Source: Pelagibacterium luteolum
GTDB lineage: Bacteria; Pseudomonadota; Alphaproteobacteria; Rhizobiales; Devosiaceae
DNA length: 64,000 nt
Assembly: GCF_900100665.1 (NCBI RefSeq)
Contig: NZ_FNCS01000003.1
Location: forward strand, 124,001-188,000
Reading direction: 5' to 3'
Shown here: positions 20,236-29,489 of the stretch, piece by piece
Layout: each line of letters begins with the position of its first letter
Position numbering within the stretch: the first letter of the stretch is position 1
Notes under the pieces: model-generated
What the model was told of the DNA's origin: nothing
Databases searched by the model: none
Seen by the model: the letters and a program-made list of their open reading frames with translations, nothing else
Program-made: the position numbers and the translations under genes

Positions 20236-22041
20236 CTAGGCCTCCAGGTCCTCGCGCAGCATTTCGAGTTCCAGCCACCGATCTTCCATATCCGCGAGCT
20301 TGCCCTGCTGAGCGACAAAGTCCGCCGTGGCCGTCTCGAACGCCTTGGAATCCCGCGCATAAAGCGACGCGTCGTCGAGAGTGGATTGAAGCTCGGCCAT
20401 GCGCGCACGCACTTTGTCCATGTCACGCGGCAGGGTCTCGAGCGCATGCTTGTCCTTGAAGGTCATCTTGCGCTTGGCGATCGCCGGCGCGCCAGACTGC
20501 GCCTTGTCCTTGGACATCGCGGCCTGCTTTTCCAATTTGCGCGCCGCCACGCCCGCGCCGCGTTGGCTGACCATGTCGGAGTATCCGCCGGCGTATTCGT
20601 TCCAGCGACCATCACCTTCGGCTACGATTACCGATGTGGCCGCCTTGTCGAGAAAATCGCGATCATGGCTGACGACGATAACCGTGCCAGCATAATCGGC
20701 GATCATCTCTTGCAAAAGATCCAGCGTCTCAAGATCGAGATCGTTGGTTGGCTCATCGAGAACCAGAACGTTCGAGGGCAACGCAAGGGCGCGCGCCAGC
20801 GTCACGCGATTGCGCTCACCACCGGACAATTTTCCGACCGGCGTCCGCGCTTGCTCGGGAGTGAAGAGAAACTCCTTCATGTATCCGATGACGTGCTTGG
20901 GCTCTCCATTGATGGTCAGCGTATCGCTGCCACCGCCCGTCAACACCTCTTTGAGCGGGGCTTCCGGGTCGAGTGACGCGCGCCGTTGGTCAAGCATGGC
21001 CAGTTCGATGCGGGTCCCCACCGTCACCTTGCCGCTGTCGGGCTCGATTTCCCCTGTAAGCATGCGAATAAGCGTCGTCTTCCCCGCTCCATTGGGCCCG
21101 ACAATACCCACGCGCGCGCCGCGCATGATGCGCGTCGAGAAATCGTCGACCACGGTGCGGTCACCGAATGCCTTGGAGATGGCCTCAGCCTCAACCACGA
21201 GGGCACCCGACGATCGACCCTCTGAAACCGAAAGCTTCACATTGCCCTGTGGGCCGCGATAGTCTCGGACCTGCTGGCGCAATCCAGAGAGCAAATCCAT
21301 CCGCCTGACATTGCGTTTGCGGCGCGCCGTGACCCCGTAGCGCACCCAATGTTCTTCGGCCACGATTTTCCGGGCCAGCTTGTGCTGGTCCTTCTCTTCC
21401 TGCTCGAGCAGATCGTCGCGCCAGGCTTCGAACGCGGAAAATCCCTGTTCCAATCGGCGCGTTTCCCCCCGGTCGATCCAGACAGTCGTCCGCGTCAAAT
21501 CCGAGAGGAAGCGACGGTCGTGACTTATAAGGACGAGCGCAGACTTCAAGGACTTGAGTTCACCTTCCAGCCACTCGATCGCGGGCAAGTCGAGATGGTT
21601 GGTCGGTTCGTCCAAAAGCAGGATATCGGGCTCTGGTGCCAGAACACGCGCCAGCGCCGCGCGACGCGCTTCGCCGCCGGAAAGGGACCGAGGGTCCTCG
21701 TTTCCCGTCAGTCCCAGCATCTCGATCAGATATCGCGCGCGGAACGGATCGTCGGCGCCCTCCAATCCAGCCTCGACATAGGCCATGACCGTGTCAAAGC
21801 CGGTCAGGTCGGGCTCTTGCGGCAAATAGCGCATCGTTGCGCCAGGCTGGACAAACCGCTCGCCGCCATCCGCTTCGATACTGCCCGCCGCGATCTTTAG
21901 GAGCGTCGATTTCCCTGAACCGTTACGACCCACCAAAGCGATCTTTTCGCCCGGAGCAACCGAAAGGTCGGCACCTTCAAGCAGAGGTTTGCTGCCGATG
22001 ATAAGTCGGATCGATTGCAGCGCAAGAATGGGAGCAGGCAT
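20236..22041 (-). CDS. uup: ABC-F family ATPase, Uup-like
   Basis: This cytosolic ABC-F protein probably acts on ribosomes or on recombination intermediates, as E. coli Uup does. The 601-residue protein has two ATPase domains. The first has Walker A GRNGSGKST and signature LSGGEARRAAL. The second has GPNGAGKTT and LSGGERNRVTL. Both Walker B motifs read LLLDEPTNHLDL or VLDEPTNDLDL. A linker (about 230-290) joins them, and a C-terminal coiled coil (about 530-601) favours Uup over EttA or YheS. There are no membrane helices. Confidence 0.9.
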   Translation of the reverse strand: MPAPILALQSIRLIIGSKPLLEGADLSVAPGEKIALVGRNGSGKSTLLKIAAGSIEADGGERFVQPGATMRYLPQEPDLTGFDTVMAYVEAGLEGADDPFRARYLIEMLGLTGNEDPRSLSGGEARRAALARVLAPEPDILLLDEPTNHLDLPAIEWLEGELKSLKSALVLISHDRRFLSDLTRTTVWIDRGETRRLEQGFSAFEAWRDDLLEQEEKDQHKLARKIVAEEHWVRYGVTARRKRNVRRMDLLSGLRQQVRDYRGPQGNVKLSVSEGRSSGALVVEAEAISKAFGDRTVVDDFSTRIMRGARVGIVGPNGAGKTTLIRMLTGEIEPDSGKVTVGTRIELAMLDQRRASLDPEAPLKEVLTGGGSDTLTINGEPKHVIGYMKEFLFTPEQARTPVGKLSGGERNRVTLARALALPSNVLVLDEPTNDLDLETLDLLQEMIADYAGTVIVVSHDRDFLDKAATSVIVAEGDGRWNEYAGGYSDMVSQRGAGVAARKLEKQAAMSKDKAQSGAPAIAKRKMTFKDKHALETLPRDMDKVRARMAELQSTLDDASLYARDSKAFETATADFVAQQGKLADMEDRWLELEMLREDLEA

Positions 22042-22116
22042 GGATGTCCTTGGAAAAATGCCCCGATAGGGTGACCGCCGCGACAGATGGCGAAAAACAT
22101 CGTCCCTGGCAAGGGC

Positions 22117-22842
22117 TCAGGCTGATTGAGCCATCCCTGCGGCGACGGCATTGATCTTAAGCCGTGCCCAAACGGGCAGATGATCCGAGCCGCGACGGGC
22201 AAGATCGGACTTGTGAACCCCGGACGCGGTCACCTCGATATCGAGGGTTGTGATAATTCGGTCAAAATTTAAAACCGGGCGGGAGGAATGAAAGCTTGGG
22301 CCCGGTGCAATCACTTGGTGGTTCTCGGCAAAATGCGCAAGGCACCCGCCTTCCGTTGTCCACTGGTTGAGATCGCCCATGATCACAGTGGGCAGCGCCT
22401 CATCAAGCACGTCGAGCTGGTTGAGGACGGATTGAGCCTGACGGCGACGCCACAAATCCACCAGTCCCAGGTGCAAACCGATAACCCTGATCTTGTCATC
22501 CCCGCGCTGCAGATCGGCCAGAACCGCGCCGCGCGGTTCGAGCGCCGGAAGCGTGAGGGTCATCGTATCGAGAACCGTCATCCCCTTGCGGTAAAGGATG
22601 GTGTTCCCATGCCATCCCAGACTCTGCTCACGGACACCGAAACTTATGGCAAAATAGTCGGTACGCTCGGCGATCATCTCCGGCGACAGCGATGTCGACC
22701 GGCTACCAAATCGGCGATCGACCTCCTGAAGCGCGATAACATCGGCATCGACCTCTGAAATGATGTCGAGAATACGGGCCGGATCGCGGCGCCAGTCGGT
22801 GCCGACGCTCTTGCGGATATTGTAGGATGCGACGCAAATCAT
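22117..22842 (-). CDS. Endonuclease/exonuclease/phosphatase (EEP) family protein
   Basis: This metal-dependent phosphohydrolase of the EEP fold has 241 residues from the ATG at 22842. Conserved motifs are VASYNIRKSVG, VIALQEVD with the metal-ligand Glu, GLHLG, MGDLNQW with the catalytic Asp-x-Asn, and SDHLPVWA with the C-terminal His. The substrate could be a nucleic acid, a phospholipid or another phosphodiester. No signal peptide is seen. A longer TTG start at 22893 would overlap the VWA gene; the ATG has GGGAC four bases upstream. It follows the 1381-residue VWA gene closely and may be co-transcribed with it. Confidence 0.85.
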   Translation of the reverse strand: MICVASYNIRKSVGTDWRRDPARILDIISEVDADVIALQEVDRRFGSRSTSLSPEMIAERTDYFAISFGVREQSLGWHGNTILYRKGMTVLDTMTLTLPALEPRGAVLADLQRGDDKIRVIGLHLGLVDLWRRRQAQSVLNQLDVLDEALPTVIMGDLNQWTTEGGCLAHFAENHQVIAPGPSFHSSRPVLNFDRIITTLDIEVTASGVHKSDLARRGSDHLPVWARLKINAVAAGMAQSA

Positions 22843-22873
22843 GCCAGTCCCATTGTCGGTCGGTCGGTGGACG

Positions 22874-25800
22874 TCAATGACGCCGATACCCAATTGGTTG
22901 CGATGTCCAGCGTCGGCGAAGTACGAAGATGTCGATCAAAAACACCCCCAGCGCAACAACCAACCAGGGCCAGGCCAACGAACGCAGCACCCAATGCCGG
23001 TCTATCGCCGGTAGAGCTGCATCGCGGGCGAGAACCACGCCGCCCGATGCCTGTGCCAGCAGCTCTGGCTCACGGGGATCTCCAAACTGATGCCGAAGAT
23101 GGGCTGGGTAGGCTTTAAACACCGTCACCTGTGATTCGATATCCCCACCGCGCGCCAAAAGTGTGGTCGGCCCGATGGGGGCCTGATCGATGCGACCGAA
23201 GTAACGTCCTGATCCAAATTCAACCATCTCGACCGGCACCCCCGTCTCGGCAACCGAGACTTCCAGCTTGTCGAGCGCCACCGCCTCGCCTTCGACACCC
23301 GTAATCTCCGACCAAATGTCAAAACCCTCTCCCTGCCGGTTCGCACGAATATCGATGCCCGGCCCGACAATGTCCGGGCCGATATCCCTCACGCTTTGCG
23401 ACCAGAGCCTTGCAAAACCATCCAGCGCGGACCATGGCCCTGCGACTTCCGATACGGGATTCATGGCAAATGCGGTGACCGAGCCAGCACCGTAGCGCCA
23501 GTTGGCGGCCAGCGGCTGGGTCTCACCCTCGGCGTCGACAAGGGTCAGCATGAGCTGCGCATCGGGCTTGGCGGTTGTCTTCACGTGACGATCGAGGAGC
23601 GGCAAATCCACGAGATTGAGCCCGAGGCGACGCCCGTCAACGGCGACCGCCACCTCGGTGGGCTCGTCGACCACCACGGGATCGTCCAGCGTCATGATAT
23701 CCTGCATCATGATGGCCGGAAGCGTCTGGAAATCCCGCGTTGCATAATAGACCCCGCCGCCATCCTCGGCGATCCGTTCAAGGCGGTCGGTCACAGCCGA
23801 ACTCCCGGCGGCGACAGTCGATATCGTGATCTCCGAAGCTCGCGCGCGGTCCAGCAGCACCGAAAAATCCAATGGCTCCACCAGACCGTCGGTGATGACG
23901 ACGATGTGGCTCAAGCTGGCATCGGCGGCTTCGAGAACACCAATCGCTTCACCAAGCGCTTCGAAAAGAGCCGTCCCGCCTCCAGGGATCACGTTCTCCA
24001 AAAGAGGCCCGATATCATCTTCGCCTCGCTCTTGAAGACTGACGATGGTCTGGGGCAGGTCATCAAAGCCGATGATGCCGATAAGGTCGTCAGGCTCCAT
24101 CAGATCGGCAGCGTTGGCCAGTGCGGCCTTGGCGATATCGAGGCGCGTTACGGGACCGACTGGCGCTTCCATGCTGCCTGAGCGGTCCATGACAAAAATG
24201 ATCGCGGTCTGCGGCCGGTCATGAGGCACGCGGCTCGAGAGCGGCGAAAGCGCCTCGAGAGGCGTACCATAATAGCCCCCTGCCCCGAACGCATTTTCAT
24301 CTCCTGCGATCATCAAGCCTTTGCCGAACGTCCCCACCGCGGTTTGCAGCTGCTCGAGTTGATCGAACCGCAGATCGCGTGCGCCGACATCGAGCAGAAC
24401 GATCTGATCATAGGCGAGCCACCCTTCCATCGCGCGCGGAGCAGCGTTCGGCGCAACGGTTTCGACCTCGAGCCCTTGATTGGCTACGATAGCCCTGAAT
24501 GCCCCCCCCTGATCGCCGTCTCTGGCCACAACCAGCGTCCGGGGCGACGGCCCGACCGTAACCAGTGTCGCCTCGATATTGTTGGCCGTAATATCGTCAT
24601 CGCTCGATTCCAGAACCATCTCGACAAGCTCGGCACCAACTGAGCCGGGCGTGAGCACGACGTCGGCCCGCGTAAGTCCGGCAACAAGCTCCAGCTGCCT
24701 CGAATCCACCGGGAGGCCGTTGCGGAGCGTGATCAGGCGCACCTCTCCGGGTCGGTCCGAATGAACGAGCCCGGTCACCCGAAACGTCTCGCCCATGGCA
24801 ACGCCGGCTGGAGCGTCAATCGACACCATCGATACGTCCGAGCCCGCGGACGGCGCTACAGGAAGAATGTCGATGATTGGACCAGCTTGAGCAAATAGAC
24901 GTTCTGCCAACGCCCCGTCATCTGTGACATCTCCCCCAAGAGCAACCCGCGGAGGTAAGGGCGCAAGCGCGAGCCCCAACTCGACCGCGCGCGCCCAGGA
25001 GAGTGGCAGAACACCTTCATTGTATGGAGCGTTTGCGGAAACTAGAACGCCGTCACGGTCGGCTCGCGGCGCCGCATTTGCCGCATCCACCACGATCACG
25101 CGCGTCGCCGTCGGCGCAAGGATGGGGACGGCAAGTGGTGGCAACGCAGCCCCCAGCGTCAGGATGGTCAAACCGCGCGCGGCAATCGTAAATCGGTGAC
25201 GGGACATGAGATCAAGCACGCCACGCCCCACCAATCGTCGGCCAGCGAGATAAATTGCGAGTTCAGCGACCAGAAGTGCGATGGCCAGCCCGATCAGCCA
25301 TACCCTGAGTTCGATCGAAGCATCTGGCCACCATTGCTCGATATCTTCACCGGGGTTCTCGCCTGGAAGAGATACAGCCGCGTTGACCGCGATCGGCGCG
25401 TCACCGGCCAAATAAAACCCAGCCTGGCGCGGGCGAAAAACGGCGTCCAAAACCGCGCCATTGCCTGAAAGACGCGAGCCGTCATAGACGATTTCGCCTG
25501 ACGGAGATGTAATCTGTGCCGTGCGCTGCTCGCGATCTAGAGGACAGGCCAAGCCGGAAATGCACGTGGTGGCTGACCCTATTTGCATCCACTCGACAAT
25601 ATTGGCCACCAAAAGCGGAAAGGCAGGGTCCTGAACCCAGCTTTCTCCGGCGAAACGCGCGCTAAGATAGACCTCCCTGCCTATGGCCGTGGTGCGGGTA
25701 GCCAGGAGCGGATTGCCTGCCACCTGCGCCACGATCACAAGCCCCGGTGGCAATCCGCCCTCGACATACGCCAGACTGGGAATTGACGCCCAATCTATGT

Positions 25801-27019
25801 CCCACGACAACGGATGATCAGCATTCCAGCCCGACAGCACATCATCGGCAATTTGCCCCGGCTGCTGATTGCGGTCGATCGCCGACGCGCCCAGATACAA
25901 TACGTTCGTATTCGGAGGCGTCTGCGGTCGCGGGCCGTCCAAAACAACGAGGTCGTAGGCGCTGGCGTCCTCTGGAAGGCTCTCGCTCTCTGAAATATCC
26001 ACTTCTGTTGCGGCGCGAAGAGCACGCGCAATCTCAGGCACCGGCTCTCCAACAACAAGAACCTGGGCGCGAGCGGTTTCAATGACGGCATGGTGTCGAT
26101 GCGAGGCGTTTTCGCTTCCCGGCGCTGCGTCGATTACCAGCCGTCCCTCACCTGGCAGATCGAGGCTCGCGGCAAAGCGTGCCGTTTGAATACCGTCGAT
26201 CGTTTCCGAACCAACCGGCGCCACCGCACCCCAATCAAGAAAGTCGGCGTCACCCGCGCGGGCGTAATAGAAAGATACAGAATCGGGCATGGTGTCTGCC
26301 GAGCGGGCACGCAGATGGCCCTGAACCCGCCAGCGCTGGGTCGATCGATCAAAGCTGAGATCGTCAACGCGCAGCCCAAGGCCCCGCTCATCGGCGGGGT
26401 ATGCGGTCGCGGAAACCGAAACGAGATCGCCCGGCTGGTAATGATCAAGCAAGCGCCAGCTTTCTGACGAGAGAATGTGAACACGCGTGCGCTCATCGTC
26501 TTCGACGATTGTATCCAACCAACGCGCAACGCCCGCCCAATCGGCGCGCTGATCGGTTGCGGACAGATCGGAGAGGTCACGCAAAGCCGTCATTGCATCG
26601 TCACGTCGAGCCGACACCAGACGCGCCCTGCCCTCCACACTGATGACTGAAAGCAGTCCCGTACCGGCGCCTTCGAGAACGGAGATGATCTCTCCGGCGT
26701 CGCTTTGCGCAATGCCATCTCCGACCGACATGGACCCCGAATTGTCGATCACCAGAACGGTATGGTCCGGAAAGTCGTCGGGTACGATCCGCAAATTGGC
26801 CGCCGCTAGGGTAATTGCTGCCAATGCCGCGAGCTGCAACAGCAAGGATGGCGTTAGGCGCGGCCATGCGATGTTTCGCGGTGCCGCTGATGTGGAGGTC
26901 AGCGTTCTCCAGATCGCAAGACTGGGCACCACCTGTCGACGCGGACGCTGGGCGTGCAAAAGCAAGATGGGAATGGCAGCCAAACCGAGCAGCAGCCAGA
27001 TCGGATTTAATAGGATCAT
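22874..27019 (-). CDS. Large membrane protein with two VWA domains (BatA-like fusion)
   Basis: The 1381-residue protein is probably a membrane-anchored periplasmic factor for maturation of the neighbouring quinoprotein. It starts like BatA/MxaC proteins, with two helices (about 1-22 and 55-76) and then a VWA domain with the metal motif DNSGS at 92-96. Helix pairs follow at about 572-593 and 612-635. A glutamine-amidotransferase-like segment (about 820-925) precedes a second VWA domain with DRSGS at 945-949 and a VITDG strand. A last helix lies near 1350-1370. I read it as a fusion of two VWA proteins that are normally separate (compare MxaC and MxaL). The ATG is three bases after the preceding stop. 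The function is inferred from neighbours. Confidence 0.8.
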   Translation of the reverse strand: MILLNPIWLLLGLAAIPILLLHAQRPRRQVVPSLAIWRTLTSTSAAPRNIAWPRLTPSLLLQLAALAAITLAAANLRIVPDDFPDHTVLVIDNSGSMSVGDGIAQSDAGEIISVLEGAGTGLLSVISVEGRARLVSARRDDAMTALRDLSDLSATDQRADWAGVARWLDTIVEDDERTRVHILSSESWRLLDHYQPGDLVSVSATAYPADERGLGLRVDDLSFDRSTQRWRVQGHLRARSADTMPDSVSFYYARAGDADFLDWGAVAPVGSETIDGIQTARFAASLDLPGEGRLVIDAAPGSENASHRHHAVIETARAQVLVVGEPVPEIARALRAATEVDISESESLPEDASAYDLVVLDGPRPQTPPNTNVLYLGASAIDRNQQPGQIADDVLSGWNADHPLSWDIDWASIPSLAYVEGGLPPGLVIVAQVAGNPLLATRTTAIGREVYLSARFAGESWVQDPAFPLLVANIVEWMQIGSATTCISGLACPLDREQRTAQITSPSGEIVYDGSRLSGNGAVLDAVFRPRQAGFYLAGDAPIAVNAAVSLPGENPGEDIEQWWPDASIELRVWLIGLAIALLVAELAIYLAGRRLVGRGVLDLMSRHRFTIAARGLTILTLGAALPPLAVPILAPTATRVIVVDAANAAPRADRDGVLVSANAPYNEGVLPLSWARAVELGLALAPLPPRVALGGDVTDDGALAERLFAQAGPIIDILPVAPSAGSDVSMVSIDAPAGVAMGETFRVTGLVHSDRPGEVRLITLRNGLPVDSRQLELVAGLTRADVVLTPGSVGAELVEMVLESSDDDITANNIEATLVTVGPSPRTLVVARDGDQGGAFRAIVANQGLEVETVAPNAAPRAMEGWLAYDQIVLLDVGARDLRFDQLEQLQTAVGTFGKGLMIAGDENAFGAGGYYGTPLEALSPLSSRVPHDRPQTAIIFVMDRSGSMEAPVGPVTRLDIAKAALANAADLMEPDDLIGIIGFDDLPQTIVSLQERGEDDIGPLLENVIPGGGTALFEALGEAIGVLEAADASLSHIVVITDGLVEPLDFSVLLDRARASEITISTVAAGSSAVTDRLERIAEDGGGVYYATRDFQTLPAIMMQDIMTLDDPVVVDEPTEVAVAVDGRRLGLNLVDLPLLDRHVKTTAKPDAQLMLTLVDAEGETQPLAANWRYGAGSVTAFAMNPVSEVAGPWSALDGFARLWSQSVRDIGPDIVGPGIDIRANRQGEGFDIWSEITGVEGEAVALDKLEVSVAETGVPVEMVEFGSGRYFGRIDQAPIGPTTLLARGGDIESQVTVFKAYPAHLRHQFGDPREPELLAQASGGVVLARDAALPAIDRHWVLRSLAWPWLVVALGVFLIDIFVLRRRWTSQPIGYRRH

Positions 27020-27022
27020 GCC

Positions 27023-28510
27023 CTATTCCTCGACCGGGCGGTCGAAATACTGAACGAGCACGTCGCGCCGACTGGCCGATATCGCGCCATGACGGCCGGG
27101 TTGCTCCGGCAATTTCCGCCATTGACCGCTGGCTGCGTCCAGACTGCCGCCGGGACCGAGCGTCGTCACGGTCTCGGGCGCCTGATTCTGCGCCATCGAC
27201 CGATCGCCCTCGGCGACGCGGTCAGTCGCGACGGTAAGAAACGTCCTGAGGGCATCGAGCGATTGCGATGCGTTGGGGCCAAGCAAATCCTCGGTACCTT
27301 GGCCAGCGAGAGCGCTGTCCCCGCGGCCCGACTGCGAAGCCGCACCAATCAACATGCCCTCACGCCCAGCGACATCGGCGTCGGAACGCGCGGTTGAGCC
27401 CAGAGCCTGCGCCGCATCACCAGTCGGGGTCGACCGGTCAGCACTGTAATTGGTGTCGGCGGGTCCCATGCAACTCTCTTCGCCGTCGATCTGACACGGC
27501 CCCTCGACCGGACCGGTCGGCAAATCATCCGGAACGATGTCGGACCGTTGTGCCCCAGGTGCTGTTGATGTCGCGATGCCACCCTCGGCCGGGATATCTG
27601 TCGCCGGCCCCTCCTCGGGTCCCTGAGGCGTCGGTGCTTGAGCGGTCGGTTCCGCGCCATTGGCCGCATCAATACCGGAGCGCAACGCGATGGCGCCCTG
27701 CTCGACTCGCTGCTGCAACTGCGCAAGCTGATCGATTAGTGTCCGCCCGGACTCGCCGCCTCGCGCCGCTTGCAGCGCCGGACCGGCATGCGAACCGATA
27801 GCATCCAGATCGTCAGCCAGTTGGCGCCGCGTGACCGAATGTTGGTTGGCACTTTCACGCGACATCTCAGCCAAGGATCGGGAAATGGCCATGAGGTACT
27901 GCTCACCCTGCGCCACACCCTCGTTTTCCAGCCTTATTGCAATGTCGTCGAGCGCCGCGACGATCGCTTGCAATTCCACTCCTTCGATCATTGTCGAAGG
28001 CGTTAGGGAAGCCGAAGACTGCGGCGCGATGAAAGCGCTGACCAGAACCGATGCGGACAGCAGAAGGGTCGCCACGATCAATGTCCGACTGACTCCCGGC
28101 ACAAGGTCAGCGGGAACGATCTGCCTTGCCAGTTGCTCAGCCTGCAGGATTAGTCGTTGAGCGAAAACGTTTTTGTCGCTCCGCCGCGTTTCCAGAACGG
28201 TTCTGAATATCTCTCGTCCGCTCAAGATGCGGTCGGCCGCTATCGCCAGGGCGCGATCGGACGGTTGGTGTAAAAACCCTCTGACCGCCATGCCGAAAAA
28301 TACCGCCGCGCTGGAGACGGCGATGATGGCCGCAGGCAAATCCATGCCAAAATACGCAGTCACCCGAAGCGTCAGAACAGCAGCCATCGCAGCGCACAAG
28401 GTCACAAGCAGCGTCAGGACGATTTCGCGGAGAATATAGTGGCGTCGGGCACTTTGCAGGCGCGACTGCAGCAAATCGAGTTCAGGGTGTGAATAAGCGA
28501 AATCGGTCAT
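27023..28510 (-). CDS. Membrane protein of unknown function in quinoprotein cluster
   Basis: The 495-residue protein has three helices near the N terminus (about 28-52, 56-80 and 143-163). A long helical, probably extracytoplasmic part (about 175-285) follows. The low-complexity stretch (about 285-440) is rich in Pro, Gly, Ala, Asp and Ser. It has no motif I can name; the overall shape recalls DUF4175-type partners of BatA-like proteins. It is directly upstream of the two-VWA gene, with a three-base spacer, and downstream of the MoxJ-like gene. It probably works with the VWA protein as one membrane assembly. Confidence 0.6.
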   Translation of the reverse strand: MTDFAYSHPELDLLQSRLQSARRHYILREIVLTLLVTLCAAMAAVLTLRVTAYFGMDLPAAIIAVSSAAVFFGMAVRGFLHQPSDRALAIAADRILSGREIFRTVLETRRSDKNVFAQRLILQAEQLARQIVPADLVPGVSRTLIVATLLLSASVLVSAFIAPQSSASLTPSTMIEGVELQAIVAALDDIAIRLENEGVAQGEQYLMAISRSLAEMSRESANQHSVTRRQLADDLDAIGSHAGPALQAARGGESGRTLIDQLAQLQQRVEQGAIALRSGIDAANGAEPTAQAPTPQGPEEGPATDIPAEGGIATSTAPGAQRSDIVPDDLPTGPVEGPCQIDGEESCMGPADTNYSADRSTPTGDAAQALGSTARSDADVAGREGMLIGAASQSGRGDSALAGQGTEDLLGPNASQSLDALRTFLTVATDRVAEGDRSMAQNQAPETVTTLGPGGSLDAASGQWRKLPEQPGRHGAISASRRDVLVQYFDRPVEE

Positions 28511-28541
28511 CAGCAGGATCTCGCTCCAGCATTAGGCGCCC

Positions 28542-29420
28542 TCAGAAACCGCCCACGCTGTAAGGCACGCTATCCAGTCCCGCCTCGACAATGAGACTTT
28601 CGATCGTGCCATCCTCAATCATTGAGGCAATCGCGTCATCCACGAGGGTGCGGAGATAGGTATTGCTCGTGAGCATGATACCACCGGTCTCAATTTCCGC
28701 GGCCGTATCGGGCGTTATGGAAAACTGCGTCAGATCGAGGTCTGGCTGTTCTGCCAACACGGTGGCCAGTGTAGGCCCATAGATGACCATGCCGCCGAGC
28801 GTACCATCGACCAATCGCGTCACCATGAGGTCGATGTCGCCATAGGGCAGGATTTGCCAGCGCTGGTCCTGCGGCAATGTCGCTGCATAGCGCATGGCGG
28901 TCGTGTAGCCAAAGGATGCCACCCGCGCGCCGAGTCGCTGATCGGAAGGGATATCGGCAAGCCGCTGCACCTGGGGATCGGTCGTGACCCCGACATAGCT
29001 GAATCCGGCATAAGGACGCGTCGGCGAAAATTCTTCAGGATAAAGGTTTGGCCCCAGGCCCATGCCGAGGATGATGTCGCAGTCGTTCACCAGGCTCACA
29101 TAGAGATCCTGTCCGGCAAACTCGCCGCCAATGCCATACCCGGCCCCAAGCTCGGTGTACTCGCTCTCGAGCAACAGCCGATCGGCAATGGCCTCGCCGA
29201 CACTACGATCGAATTCCGCAGTAGGGACACCGCTGAACTGGCACAGGCGGACTGTGCTGCCGGTATTGAGGCGCCACGTCTCGAGCATTGAACGATCGAT
29301 GCTCTCCGATACCTGCGCATTGGCCGAAGTCGAAATGAGCAGCGCGAGGCTCATCGCGATAAACGAGCCGGTAACGCGCGAAGCACTGACGCTGGAAATG
29401 ACCATGAGACGAATCAACAT
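28542..29420 (-). CDS. MoxJ-like periplasmic solute-binding protein
   Basis: This family-3 type periplasmic binding protein has about 292 residues and a signal peptide (ending near residue 36, SANAQ). Core motifs are VRLCQFSGVPTAEF at the N-lobe, CDIILGMGLGPN, and a second lobe with GARVASFGYTTAM. Proteins of this type accompany quinoprotein dehydrogenases (MoxJ/XoxJ, TIGR03870/71 families) and are thought to help dehydrogenase activation rather than transport. It sits just downstream of the PQQ dehydrogenase gene, separated by a strong hairpin, so read-through is partial or it has its own promoter. ATG 29420 and ATG 29405 are both possible starts. Confidence 0.72.
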   Translation of the reverse strand: MLIRLMVISSVSASRVTGSFIAMSLALLISTSANAQVSESIDRSMLETWRLNTGSTVRLCQFSGVPTAEFDRSVGEAIADRLLLESEYTELGAGYGIGGEFAGQDLYVSLVNDCDIILGMGLGPNLYPEEFSPTRPYAGFSYVGVTTDPQVQRLADIPSDQRLGARVASFGYTTAMRYAATLPQDQRWQILPYGDIDLMVTRLVDGTLGGMVIYGPTLATVLAEQPDLDLTQFSITPDTAAEIETGGIMLTSNTYLRTLVDDAIASMIEDGTIESLIVEAGLDSVPYSVGGF

Positions 29421-29444
29421 TCGGCTGGGAGATTAAAGACAAAT

Positions 29445-29471
29445 CCCCCGGGGCCAGATTGGCCCCGGGGG
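29445..29471 (-). terminator. Hairpin after the PQQ dehydrogenase gene
   Basis: A perfect 12-base GC stem (CCCCCGGGGCCA and its complement) with a three-base loop is followed by ATTTGTCTTT on the minus strand. It may terminate, or attenuate so that the dehydrogenase is made in excess over the downstream genes. Confidence 0.8.
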
Positions 29472-29489
29472 TCAAACACGTCGTACCGC

